64,000 bases of DNA from Desulfomonile sp963700305 (GTDB lineage: Bacteria; Desulfobacterota; Desulfomonilia; Desulfomonilales; Desulfomonilaceae): contig CAVOXB010000010.1 in the NCBI GenBank assembly GCA_963700305.1, forward strand, positions 1 to 64,000. The letters run 5' to 3'. A program made the translations under genes and the position numbers. Within the stretch, counting starts at the first letter, position 1; every line of letters begins with the position of its first letter. Shown here one piece after another: positions 29,514 through 38,824 of the stretch. The notes below the pieces were generated by a model. That model was not told the DNA's origin. It saw only the letters and a program-made list of their open reading frames with translations, and made no database searches.

Positions 29514-30701
29514 TCAAACCAGGTAACACTTTGTTTGTGAATTAAATCCAGCACTTATGCCAGATTTGCCAATACTTACGAGGCCTTCAAAAATCCCGCG
29601 AGTCGCTTGGGGAAGGTGTTCCACTCGATATGATCTCAAAAGAAGCGTTCCCACACCGACAACGGATATTACAATCAGGCTAAGAAAGGCAGATGAGCCC
29701 CAGGAGTGAAATCCAAGGGTCACAATGAGGCTGAGAGCTGCAAAAAGGCTGCTGATTACGTAGATTATCCCCACTGCAAATGCGGGTCTCTTGAATTCTG
29801 AGAGCAGTCTGTGGTGAATGTGATCGGAATCCGGGAAGAATATCCTTCCGCCCCGAGCCCAGCGCCTTGCCACGGCCAGCACCTCGTCCAATAATGCAAT
29901 AGTGAATGGGAGAAACGGAGCGACCATCACCCAAAAAGTGGCTGCTCGCTGTCCAGGAGAAATGGTGGAAGCGTAACTAGTGGCAAGCGTGCCCAGAAGG
30001 AACCCGAGCATCAGACTCCCTGCGTCTCCGAGAAACACTTTTGCCGGCGGCCAATTGAAGGGGAGAAAACCCAGTAGACTGCCGCTCAGGACGAACCCGA
30101 CCGTTGAGGCAAACAGGTCTCCCCTGTGAAGGCCCACTATTCCGTATACAATGGCTGCGAAAAGACAGATTCCGCCTGCGAGCCCGTCGAGCCCATCTAT
30201 TAAATTGACCGCATTCATTACTACCAGAACGGCCAAGCCGAATACCAACGGGCCGGCCAACCCGAAATCCACAGGTCCGAGAAGCGGGACACTCGCCGAA
30301 CGCACAGAGTGTCCGCCAATTATGAGAATAAGAATCCCTACAATCTGACCGAGTAGTTTATGCTTCCAAGAGATCTGTCTCAGATCGTCGATTATTCCCA
30401 GGCATAGTATCCAAGCCAATGCAACAAACAAAGACACCAATTGGAAAGGATTTGGCCCAAGTGCGGTCCCTTTGAACCAGTGCAAACCGACTAGCACGAA
30501 CAGTGTTACGCAGACGGGAATAAATATTGCTATTCCGCCGCATAAAGGCGTGGCTGAAACGTGAATTTTCCTGACATTAGGTCGGTCTACGAGTCCATAG
30601 CGAGACGCCAGCCGTGACAGACTCGGGATTGTGGCGAATGTAACGACGAATCCGGCTGCCGCCAGTATTACAGGCCAAATCAGTGTGCTAGGAGAAAGCA
30701 T
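29514..30701 (-). CDS. WecA/MraY-type sugar-phosphate transferase, copy B, tail replaced
   Basis: 395 residues from ATG 30701. Same enzyme as copy A, with all catalytic loops kept (LGIIDDLRQ, NLIDGLDGLAGG, FLGDAGSLMLGF, DHIHHRLL). By my reading the shared 340 or so residues differ at only seven positions (for example AVAGF/AAAGF and QRSA/QRAA). After YRVEHLPQ the sequence is unrelated to copy A: the tail is a short stretch (ATRGIFEGLVSIGKSGISAG) ending at 29514. It therefore lacks the long cytoplasmic tail. It is the first gene of the polysaccharide cluster. Confidence 0.88.
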   Translation of the reverse strand: MLSPSTLIWPVILAAAGFVVTFATIPSLSRLASRYGLVDRPNVRKIHVSATPLCGGIAIFIPVCVTLFVLVGLHWFKGTALGPNPFQLVSLFVALAWILCLGIIDDLRQISWKHKLLGQIVGILILIIGGHSVRSASVPLLGPVDFGLAGPLVFGLAVLVVMNAVNLIDGLDGLAGGICLFAAIVYGIVGLHRGDLFASTVGFVLSGSLLGFLPFNWPPAKVFLGDAGSLMLGFLLGTLATSYASTISPGQRAATFWVMVAPFLPFTIALLDEVLAVARRWARGGRIFFPDSDHIHHRLLSEFKRPAFAVGIIYVISSLFAALSLIVTLGFHSWGSSAFLSLIVISVVGVGTLLLRSYRVEHLPQATRGIFEGLVSIGKSGISAGFNSQTKCYLV

Positions 30702-30732
30702 GTTGCACCTGCCTGAGAGTTGAAGGCAAAAT
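29621..30732. repeat. Tandem duplication, unit B
   Basis: Second copy of the 28229-29340 unit in the same orientation. The duplicated block includes the start codon and about 30 bases of leader but not the 3' tail of the gene, so only the enzyme domain was copied. Confidence 0.9.
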
Positions 30733-31312
30733 GATCAATCTGAATTTCAACGAAACGCGCTGTGAGGTCAGTTGTCTTTCGGTGCTGACAAAAAATGATG
30801 TGGTGAGGTAACTTCGGCCACTTAGCGCAAACTTCGCGCCCGTCAGTTTTTTGTATAAGCCTGAAATTACAGCCAGTATGTCCATATTCTCATTCCTCGA
30901 AAACTTCTACAGCAGTCTTCTGTCGAGTAAATGAGGGGCATCCATGGCAGTCTCGCTGGGCAGACTTGGCCCCTGATATCCGTGTAATCAACTATTTATC
31001 TAGCAATTGAAGGATCTGAAATAATTGAGAGACTTTATGGAGGACGTAACGCTGTTTATAAATAATGGCTTATACAAAAACTCCTACAAAATTTGTGGAG
31101 ACAACAGTTAAGGTACCAGTACCCATAATCCGTCGACCTGCAATTTCACCAATATATCAATATATATTAAACACGAAAATTGAAAAAAAAGCAACTAAAA
31201 CAGCGCGCACTTGACCTGTCTTGTGACTGCACTAACTAAAACCTCGTTAAATTAGGCTGTTGATGCTGTGTTTTGTGACAGTGATCAACGTTGTCAGCAA
31301 ATTTACTTATAA
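30733..31312. promoter_or_regulatory. Leader region of the polysaccharide cluster
   Basis: About 580 bases upstream of copy B and left of the insertion sequence, AT-rich from 31010 onward. It should carry the promoter of the 20-kb minus-strand cluster. I see no JUMPstart/ops element and cannot place -35/-10 boxes with confidence. A 65-codon minus-strand frame at 30688-30885 overlaps the start of copy B and is not convincing. Confidence 0.35.
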
Positions 31313-31320
31313 TTTAATAA

Positions 31321-32351
31321 TTGGGGTATGCACTTTAGTCAGGTGACCACAATATGTTGTGGTCACTGTTTTGAGTTCTCTTTGCCTTGATTCCCTATAA
31401 GCGATCTGTATGTTCTCGGTTCTCCGACGACCGCTTGTTGAACCAATCGGAAGAACAGCTTGCCTCTTTGTCGTGAAGTTCGCCGGTTGAATCGGAACGT
31501 AAATTCGTCGAGGTAGTAATCGAGATGCTTGTGGCTTACTGCGCCATGATGAATACCCAAGAGCCAACGCTTCAAGAGCGATATGGCGCGGTGAACGCGT
31601 GGAAGGAGTTCGGTAGCGGCATGCTTTCTGCCGCGCAGCGGAGTCACTTCGTGCACATAGCCCTTTTGGTCCAAGCCGCGGTATCCGCTCCATCCGTCTG
31701 TGTGCAGCACGCTGCCCTTTTCAATGGCACCGGTGACGAAGCCGTGTAACTCCTTGCCGGATGCGGAGTCTATCCGACGCATCCGTATCCTTCCCGTGGC
31801 CTTGCCAGCCTCTTCCGCAGCAACGACGATTAGGGCTTTGCTACAGACTTGCCTTCCACAGAGCCCCTCTTCTAGACCCCCCAGATAGGTCTCGTCCACT
31901 TCAACACTTCCGGACAGCCGGTCTCGGTCTGGTCTCACCATCACGCGGCGTAGCTTGTGAAGCCATGCCCAAGCAGTCCTGTAACTCCCCAGTCCGAGCA
32001 TCTCCTGCAGGCTCACTGCACTCATCCCTGTTCGTGGGCAAGTCACCCACCACATAGCTCGAAACCACAGGGTGAGAGGCTTACGGGTGTCATGGAAGAT
32101 CGTACCAGCAGTGACGGAGCACTGATATCCACAATACCCGCATTCGAACAGACTCTTGCCAATCGGCCAAGCCCTGCCATGCCCACAGCGAGGACACCGA
32201 AAACCTTCTGGCCAGCGGCGTCGGAACAGGTAATCACGGCACTGCTCCTCTGTCGAGAAACGGGCTTCGAACTCTGCCAATGACCTGGGGTAGTCTTCCA
32301 TGGGCCAAAACACTATATGTTGTGGCTCCCTTAGTCAAGTGCATACCCCCA
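31321..32351 (-). mobile_element. IS1595-family insertion sequence, complete
   Basis: 1031 bases bounded by imperfect terminal inverted repeats: left TTGGGGTATGCACTTTAGTC, right (complement) TGGGGGTATGCACTTGACTA. It is flanked by the 8-bp target duplication TTTAATAA at 31313-31320 and 32352-32359. Eight-base duplications in AT-rich targets are the rule for IS1595 elements. Transposase and both ends are intact and the duplication is perfect, so the insertion is recent. It lies between the polysaccharide cluster and an MFS gene and interrupts no recognisable gene. Confidence 0.95.
31363..32301 (-). CDS. IS1595-family (ISXO2-like) transposase
   Basis: 312 residues from ATG 32301 (a GTG four codons upstream is possible). 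The N-terminal zinc ribbon is FRCPRCGHGRAW, then FECGYCGYQCSVTAGTIFHD. The catalytic ISXO2-like DDE domain has first Asp in GSVEVDETYLGG and second Asp in SVLHTDGWSGYRG. A following HRAISLLKRWLLGIHHGAVS region carries the third catalytic position. The C-terminal DEFTFRFNRR is the family's closing motif. It fills the element almost end to end and has no internal stop, so it is probably active. Confidence 0.95.
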   Translation of the reverse strand: MEDYPRSLAEFEARFSTEEQCRDYLFRRRWPEGFRCPRCGHGRAWPIGKSLFECGYCGYQCSVTAGTIFHDTRKPLTLWFRAMWWVTCPRTGMSAVSLQEMLGLGSYRTAWAWLHKLRRVMVRPDRDRLSGSVEVDETYLGGLEEGLCGRQVCSKALIVVAAEEAGKATGRIRMRRIDSASGKELHGFVTGAIEKGSVLHTDGWSGYRGLDQKGYVHEVTPLRGRKHAATELLPRVHRAISLLKRWLLGIHHGAVSHKHLDYYLDEFTFRFNRRTSRQRGKLFFRLVQQAVVGEPRTYRSLIGNQGKENSKQ

Positions 32352-32604
32352 TTTAATAATATTATTATATATATCTGTATCACGCTTTTGAGTCAGCTTG
32401 TTATGACGATATTATGCTAGTAGATACGCTATGATGATACAACTGCTTAATTATTCACTTATTTTATTATACGGTGTTCGCTGGCAGGCGAGTGGGTTCG
32501 CTCGACCCATGGAGGAACAGAGCGAATGTCTGGGTTGACCTCAGGTGCGTGGAGCAGTATGCTTCAAGATTCCGAAAAGAACGCTTGCTGGAGAAAGGCT
32601 GCCC

Positions 32605-33802
32605 GTGGAGAATTCCGAAAACCCCAATGCTGCTCATGTGAATAATTTCAACCTCAAGATGCTGCTCGTATTATCTTTCGGACATCTTGCGACAGACGTG
32701 TGTCAGAGCGCTCTCCCGGCCATTTTGCCTTTTTTGAAGGCGAAGTTGGCCCTGTCCTATGCCATGACGGGGTTAATCATGCTGGCGTCCAACATCACGT
32801 CCTCAGTCGTTCAGCCTTTATTCGGGTATTGTCTGACAAAAAGAAGAAAGCATTTCTGCTTCCTCTCGGATGCTGCTGTGCCGGTCTTGGATTATCGTTG
32901 GTTTCGTTTCCTGATGACTACGGGTTGGTTCTTTGTTGGTGATTGTCAGCGGACTCGGTATCGCTTCTTACCACCCGGAGGGATTCAAAACAGCTCGTTT
33001 TTTCACCGGAAACAAGATCGCTACAGGATTGGCCGTGTTCACGGTCGGAGGCAATTTAGGCTTGGCACTGGGTCCCATAGCTGCGCTTGCTATCATACAA
33101 TACTTTGGACTCGACTATTTGCCTCTGCTTCTCCTGTTTTCATCAGCTTTTGTGGTTCTTCTGGTCTTTACGTGGCGTCACATTGTCCAAGCTCGTCCTG
33201 GAACTTCCTCGAGAACGAGCGGTGCCGCACGACAAGAAGGGACTTACTTGTCTCTTGGTTTGTTGATCGCTGCAGTCATTATGAGGTCTTGGACGCATTT
33301 TGGCCTTATGACGTACATTCCCTTTTACTACATTGATATGCAAAAAGGGGATCCGATCCATGCAGGAACTTTGGTTTCGGTTTTTCTAATTGGAGGCGCT
33401 ATAGGCACAATGGCGGGCTCACCTCTCGCGGACAGAATTGGGTACAAACGATTCTTAATTCTCTCGTTGGCTTTGACAAGTGCGCTATTGCCTCTGATTT
33501 TTGTGGTGGAAGGCGTGGCGTTGTTTGTCACTTTGGGAATAATCGGAGCCGCTCTGATTTCGAGTTTTACAGCCACTATTGCGATGGCTCAACAGATCTT
33601 ACCCCAAAATCTAGGGATGGCTTCAGGATTGATGGCAGGTTTTGCCATCGGTACCGGCGGAATCGGGGTAACCTTACTCGGAGTAATCGCCGATCACTTT
33701 GATTTGCTTTCTGCACTCAAGACTATCATGTTGCTCCCTATAACAGGTCTCGTCATCAGTTTATGTATACGGTATCCGTTGGACCGTAGAAGGGCTGGAT
33801 GA
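32605..33802 (+). pseudogene. MFS transporter, fosmidomycin-resistance (Fsr)-like, two frameshifts
   Basis: Inner-membrane efflux-type transporter. It starts at GTG 32605 behind GGAGAAAGG. Frame one gives the first segments (KMLLVLSFGHLATDVCQSAL, then PAILPFLKAKLALSYAMTGL). It is lost near 32838, continues SDKKKKAFLLPLGCCCAGLG, and is lost again near 32935. From there 290 residues are open to 33802 with LVIVSGLGIASYHPEGFKTA; the YHPEG element is the mark of Fsr-like proteins. Further membrane helices include LSLGLLIAAVIMRSWTHFGL and the GSPLADRIGYKRFL loop. The repaired length is about 400 residues, normal for the family. Confidence 0.82.
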
Positions 33803-34018
33803 CGCACGAATTGCTCTGCAATCAAAGGCACGCCGTCACGCTTCACATGTGTCAAGAGTCATCATGATAAACATAAGGGGCCGCATGTGCGCCGAGGAAC
33901 AGCTTGGTACTACAGGGATTTGCAGGCCCGAAGATTGACATACGCAATACGCCACCGTAAATTGGTGCGAATTTGGGGACGAACCAGTATAGGCCACCTT
34001 CAGGAAATCGGTCGTAGA

Positions 34019-35356
34019 ATGCCCATGCCAGACTTTCGCCGTTTCGTCAAAGAATTCTCGCTGTCGTTTGTAATCAGCATTTCTGTTGTCTTCGCTGTGA
34101 CGATAATTGCAGGTAAAGCAGCATCGAATCTCTCTCCGGACACATCAGCCCTTCTTCAATCCTGGATAAAGCAAAGCCCCGAAAACAGGTTCGACGACTG
34201 GATGGATGGAATAGTCCTTGCCAATATTCTCTATAAGAAGATTGAGCCAAGATATTCGATGTGGACTTATTTCTTGCCGTCGAAAGCTCCTCCTGCGGGT
34301 TTGGAACTTCTGGGGCACGTTCTTTCAGCCGATAATCGAGAGGTTCTTGCAGAGACAATCAGAGATCGAAAAGGAGAGCTGCTTCACCGTTACTGGACAG
34401 GTCACATCGCGCTTACCGCTCTGGCGTTGTACGTGTACACGGACCCAGCGGTCGCGTCAAAGCTTACTTTAACCTGTGCGCTTTTTTCTATGCTCATGTT
34501 CGTGTTTGCATGGAGCAAGAGGTCTAGCTTGGTCGGCGCCATGTGCGTGGCCGCCATGCTGCTCGGCTCTGGAACGCTTTACACTGAAAGCTTTCATACG
34601 CACAATTGGGGGTTGGCTATTGCCTTTGCGACGGCAGCATACGCGGCTAAACGGCTCTCTGCAGGAGGATCTTATGTGGCTCCTGCAGTGGCAGGTGCAG
34701 TATTCGCAAACTGGGTAGGGTATGATTACGTGTTCCCGACCATAGCTTTTAGCTTGCTGGTTTTTCTTCGCATTGAGAACGGAAAGCTTCAAATCAAGAA
34801 CCTAAGTGCGCCATTAAAGTTCGCGGTGATTTTTTTTGTTGCGACAACCCTGATGATGATTTTGAGAATTCCGGTGGCCTACTTCTTCGAGAATTGCCCG
34901 CCGTCCGAATTTCTGTCTCAGCTTGCCGAACGTTTCACTTATAGGCTTCACGGCGAATACATTCCGCAGGAGGTTACGCCAGGCGCTGAAATCTCCCGAA
35001 GAGCCGCAATCCTCAGCGCTCTTCCAGCAGTCAATACGTATTTGTTTAATCTGGGTGGGAGATTCGTCCCGCTCATTCACTCGGTAGCGAGCTATGTAGC
35101 ATATCAGGCATTGCCGATAGTGGTCTTAGCAGGGATTCTCATTTTCAAAGACAGAGCGTCTCAACTTGTGGCGCTCAAACCGGCGCTGTTGGTCTTGTGT
35201 TCGGTGATCTTATTCCATTTGGTACTGATCGTATTGGTAAATCATGCATGCGTCCACCCCTGGATGCATGCGAGATACATGGTCTTTTCACTAATATTGA
35301 GCTGGGGAGCCACGATATCCGCTCTTGTTCCTGCCGAGAGCGCAAACCAATCCTAG
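34019..35356 (+). CDS. Multi-pass membrane protein of unknown function
   Basis: About 445 residues from ATG 34019 (MPMPDFRRFVKEFSLSFVIS); an in-frame upstream extension to 33887 lacks membrane character. There are about nine hydrophobic segments: one near residues 14-32, then a roughly 110-residue non-membrane part with DWMDGIVLANILYKK and the phrase PRYSMWTYFLPSKAPP, then eight more. The layout, one segment then a large periplasmic loop and a helical bundle, recalls GT-C-type glycosyltransferases, but I see no clear DE or DD catalytic pair, so this is only a suggestion. The stop converges, overlapping by four bases, with the outer-membrane gene on the other strand. Confidence 0.6.
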   Translation: MPMPDFRRFVKEFSLSFVISISVVFAVTIIAGKAASNLSPDTSALLQSWIKQSPENRFDDWMDGIVLANILYKKIEPRYSMWTYFLPSKAPPAGLELLGHVLSADNREVLAETIRDRKGELLHRYWTGHIALTALALYVYTDPAVASKLTLTCALFSMLMFVFAWSKRSSLVGAMCVAAMLLGSGTLYTESFHTHNWGLAIAFATAAYAAKRLSAGGSYVAPAVAGAVFANWVGYDYVFPTIAFSLLVFLRIENGKLQIKNLSAPLKFAVIFFVATTLMMILRIPVAYFFENCPPSEFLSQLAERFTYRLHGEYIPQEVTPGAEISRRAAILSALPAVNTYLFNLGGRFVPLIHSVASYVAYQALPIVVLAGILIFKDRASQLVALKPALLVLCSVILFHLVLIVLVNHACVHPWMHARYMVFSLILSWGATISALVPAESANQS

Positions 35357-36242
35357 AAGACCACTGTAAGATCTAGTCCAATAGTAAAATAATTATCAGT
35401 TGTGGTGAGGTCGTGAGAAGAAGTCTGGCCGCTGCTTGATTGTGCCGTAACTTCCCCGCGCAGTTCCTGGTACGTATATCGTGCATGAAGTCCGCACCAC
35501 ACGTACTGGGTCACTGAAACATTGCCTTCCATTTGGAATTCCAATAGTCCGCCCTGATTGATCGTTCCATGATAGTCTATAAATGATGGCCCAAACTGCA
35601 ATCTACTGGCGACCTTCTTGTTCATGAACGCGGAACCAAGCACCTCAAATCGAGCCTTCCAAAGAGGGAAGAACATGGCGGTCTGAAGCCCGATAAAAGG
35701 GATTTGAGAGGTCATGTCATCCCGAAAAGTCGCGTTGGGAATGTTTCCGACAGATTCGCCGCGATATTTCCACTCTTCTCGCCTGTACCCGGCAGTGAGG
35801 CTGTAACGATACCCTCCGCCATTCCACAAATGATACAGACCGGCAAACTCCCAGGAACTCACGTCAGGCTCCACATCCCATCTAATCGAATGCGATATTC
35901 ATCGGCGAAACCGGTGGAGCGCGACACACTCCCGCTTTTCTCCCATACGCTGATAGCTCCGGCGAATCGGCCCGATACTGAGGGGAATGGCGACACCTCT
36001 ATCATTCCTGCCAGCAACGGAACTCTAGGATCGAAATTAGCCCGGCCGAATGATGTAGAGTTGGCGTTCGCATATTGAAGGTCCTGATTTCCGAAGAGAA
36101 ATTCCACACGAAACGAGGAATCAACTATCCCGGAGGGCGTGACTTGAGCCTCTACAGCAGTCACGCTTGCGATCAGGACCAGTACTGCCAACAACGATAG
36201 AGCCGCAAAATTCCTCAAAATCCATTCCCCGCCATAATTCAT
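35353..36242 (-). pseudogene. Outer-membrane beta-barrel protein, one frameshift
   Basis: A signal peptide at the start (LRNFAALSLLAVLVLIASV with a VEAQ cleavage region) is followed by alternating strands with aromatic belts, such as SFRVEFLFGNQDLQYANANS and YRYSLTAGYRREEWKYRGES. The terminal strand YFTIGLDLTVVF ends in phenylalanine, the outer-membrane insertion signal. The frame shifts by one base near 35866 (RIRLD, then VEPDVSSWEFAGLYHLW). The repaired protein is about 295 residues. No specific porin family is recognised. Confidence 0.7.
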
Positions 36243-36402
36243 TTAAATATAAAGACACCGCATTATAACCTCACAGCGACGCAAAAGGGAACCGAAATTT
36301 TCATACCAACACAGCGATTCCATTGAAATTCCGTTTGCCCGAGTATAGAATCCGGTCGAAAATGCGGCCGTAGGCCGAAAACCACTGAAAACGAGATAAA
36401 AT

Positions 36403-37749
36403 ATGGAGCTGCCCGGAAGAAAAGTATACACAGTGTCCGAATTCACAGAACGCATCCGTGAATTGCTGGAACAACAATACCCTTCCGTCTGGATCCAAGG
36501 CGAGATTTCCAATTTGAGGCCCGCGCCGTCCGGCCACATGTATTTCACCTTGAATGACAATACAGCCCAAATCCGTTGCGTAATGTTCAAATTGCAGAAC
36601 CGATTCCTTAAATTCCGGCTTCATGATGGTCTGCAGGTCATAGCGTGGGGCCGATTGTCCGTTTACGGAGCGAGGGGCGAATACCAGCTAATTCTGGATA
36701 CTATGGAACCGGCAGGTCTCGGCGGGCTCATGCTTGCCTTCGAACAGATCAAGAGCAAACTCGCGGCAGAAGGCCTGTTCGATCCCGGCAGAAGAAAACC
36801 TATTCCGTCTTTTCCCAAGACCATCGGTCTAGTGACTTCCGCCAGAGGCGCTGCAGTCAGAGACATGATTAGGGGTTTGAGACGACGATTTCCTTCTATA
36901 AATATCCTCGTGAGCTCCGCTACAGTGCAAGGGGACCGAGCTCCAGAAGAAATCACAGGCGCCATAGACCGACTGTGCAATGCAGGAGGCGTGGACTTAA
37001 TCATCGTGGGCCGCGGTGGGGGAGCTATGGAAGACTTGTGGGCATTCAACGACGAACGTGTTGTGAGGAGCGTAGCTTACTGTCCAATTCCCATAATAAG
37101 CGCGGTTGGGCACGAGACGGATGTCACTCTTACAGACTTCGCGGCGGACTTGCGAGCTTCCACGCCTTCTGCAGCTGCGGAATTGGCGGTGCCGGACCGA
37201 CGGGACATGCAGGAGACAATAGGTCATCTGGCCGTGCGTCTCAAAAATTTCATGAGTAACGCTTTGGACAAGAAGTACGCGGCTGTGGAAGAACTCCTGA
37301 AACGTCTTCACGATCCACGACGCCAAATTCAGGAAAAGCGGATCACGCTGGATGATCTCAGCGGCCGAATGATTCGAGTGATGGACAGAAGGATTGAAGA
37401 TCTTCGCAGAAACGCGGATTCGTTGGGCGTAAGGTTGCGTCCGGACCGTCTCAAAAGACAGATCCAAGATAGAAAAGAGGAATGCTCTGGCCTGGTAATT
37501 AGACTTGCCCGGACTGTCCGCAATTCCTTGAATGACAGGCGAAATGTCGTGATGAATCTTACTGCCCGGCTTGACAGCCTTAGCCCGCTGGCAGTGCTCG
37601 CCAGAGGTTACTCTGTTACCGTGCACCCGCAAACCATGACGGTAGTCAAGGACTCACGTTCGGTTGAGATCGGAGAAGATGTGCAGGTCAAGCTTCATAT
37701 TGGAGATCTCCGCTGCAGGGTACTTGACAAATCTTGCCCGGAACACTGA
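36403..37749 (+). CDS. xseA: Exodeoxyribonuclease VII large subunit
   Basis: 448 residues. Catalytic subunit of the enzyme that degrades single-stranded DNA from both ends. The N-terminal OB-fold is VYTVSEFTERIRELLEQQYP, then SVWIQGEISNLRPAPSGHMY. The catalytic domain has GLVTSARGAAVRDMIRGLRR, then IIVGRGGGAMEDLWAFNDER, then PIISAVGHETDVTLTDFAAD and RASTPSAAAELAVPDR. The central part is the long coiled coil. The C-terminus LSPLAVLARGYSVT is standard. The length and all motifs are normal. The usual partner xseB is not next door; an inositol monophosphatase gene follows 36 bases later. Confidence 0.96.
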   Translation: MELPGRKVYTVSEFTERIRELLEQQYPSVWIQGEISNLRPAPSGHMYFTLNDNTAQIRCVMFKLQNRFLKFRLHDGLQVIAWGRLSVYGARGEYQLILDTMEPAGLGGLMLAFEQIKSKLAAEGLFDPGRRKPIPSFPKTIGLVTSARGAAVRDMIRGLRRRFPSINILVSSATVQGDRAPEEITGAIDRLCNAGGVDLIIVGRGGGAMEDLWAFNDERVVRSVAYCPIPIISAVGHETDVTLTDFAADLRASTPSAAAELAVPDRRDMQETIGHLAVRLKNFMSNALDKKYAAVEELLKRLHDPRRQIQEKRITLDDLSGRMIRVMDRRIEDLRRNADSLGVRLRPDRLKRQIQDRKEECSGLVIRLARTVRNSLNDRRNVVMNLTARLDSLSPLAVLARGYSVTVHPQTMTVVKDSRSVEIGEDVQVKLHIGDLRCRVLDKSCPEH

Positions 37750-37785
37750 TTTCGACAAAAGAATTGCCATTGAGAAGGAAATTAA

Positions 37786-38589
37786 ATGTCAGAAGCAATC
37801 GACCTTAATAAAGTTGTGCAATTTATCACGCGAGTTGCGGAAGATGCCGGAAAGATAATAATGTCCTATTATAAAGAAGGCTTCCAGGTCCACGGCAAGG
37901 GTTCTCAGAAAGACGGGATAGATATTGTGACGGATGCCGACCGGTCCTCCGAAGACTATATCATGCACGAGATAAAGCGGGAATTTCCCGATCATGACAT
38001 TCTGACCGAAGAAACGGTTACCGAGACAACCGGCTCCAGGTGGATGTGGGTAGTTGACCCGCTCGACGGAACGGTCAATTTTTCTCATGGATACCCTGTT
38101 TTCTCTGTGTCTATAGCCCTCATGGAGAAGCAGGAACTTATTGTCGGCGTAGTGCACGATCCTTCACGGTTCGAGACTTTTTCTGCTGTTCGCGGCGGTG
38201 GAGCTCTTCTCAACGGAGAGCCAATCGCAGTGTCGAAGGCAGACAGTCTGACCAGAAGCATTATCGCCACTGGCTTCCCTTACGACAGGGCTACTTCTCC
38301 AGTGAACAATGTGGAGGAATTCAATCGGATGGTCACCAGGGTTCAGGGGATTCGCCGAGGAGGATCAGCAGCCCTGGATTTGTCGTATGTAGCCTGCGGC
38401 AGACTGGACGGGTTTTGGGAACTCAAATTGAAACCGTGGGACATGGCGGCTGGAATGCTTTTGGTGAAGGAGGCCGGCGGCACGATCACCGACAGGCATG
38501 GCATCACCACAACCGTTTACACTGACAGCATAGTGGCTGCCAACAGTCGATTGCATGAAATCCTGGTTGGACTTCTGGCCGCCGACTAA
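37786..38589 (+). CDS. suhB: Inositol-1-monophosphatase family protein (SuhB-like)
   Basis: 267 residues. A magnesium-dependent sugar-phosphate phosphatase. Metal-binding motifs are DIVTDADRSSEDYI, then ILTEET (glutamate ligand), then WVVDPLDGTVNFSHGYPVFS (the DPLDGT signature). The second signature is ELKLKPWDMAAGMLLVKEAG with the WD metal ligand. It starts 36 bases after xseA on the same strand, so the two are probably one operon. The substrate may be inositol or another sugar phosphate. The frame is intact. Confidence 0.93.
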   Translation: MSEAIDLNKVVQFITRVAEDAGKIIMSYYKEGFQVHGKGSQKDGIDIVTDADRSSEDYIMHEIKREFPDHDILTEETVTETTGSRWMWVVDPLDGTVNFSHGYPVFSVSIALMEKQELIVGVVHDPSRFETFSAVRGGGALLNGEPIAVSKADSLTRSIIATGFPYDRATSPVNNVEEFNRMVTRVQGIRRGGSAALDLSYVACGRLDGFWELKLKPWDMAAGMLLVKEAGGTITDRHGITTTVYTDSIVAANSRLHEILVGLLAAD

Positions 38590-38617
38590 GGCGAAATACG
38601 GTCAAACGCGACCGGTA

Positions 38618-38824
38618 TCATTCGACCTTAAAGCGACTCGCCAATGTGCTGAATTGACTACCGAGACCGTGCAACTCGGCAACGGCTTCTTCCAATTGTC
38701 TGGCGCTTTCCACACTATGTTTCGCAGCACTCTCGATGCCTGTGATTGAGGACGAAATCTCTTCGAGTCAATTCACTTGATGGTTATTGGATGCTTCGAT
38801 CGCTGCGGCAGTTCGTTCATGCCC
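38618..38824 (-). pseudogene. C-terminal remnant of a methyl-accepting chemotaxis protein
   Basis: Only the last 65 or so codons remain. They read ERTAAAIEASNNHQVN, an in-frame TGA, then EEISSSITGIESAAKHSVES, then ARQLEEAVAELHGLGSQFST and LASRFKVE before a true stop at 38618. The heptad pattern and the phrase SAAxxSxxSAxxLxxAV are those of the methylation/coiled-coil end of chemoreceptors. Upstream sequence is cut off exactly where the neighbouring YfiH-type gene ends, so a deletion probably joined them. Confidence 0.75.
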
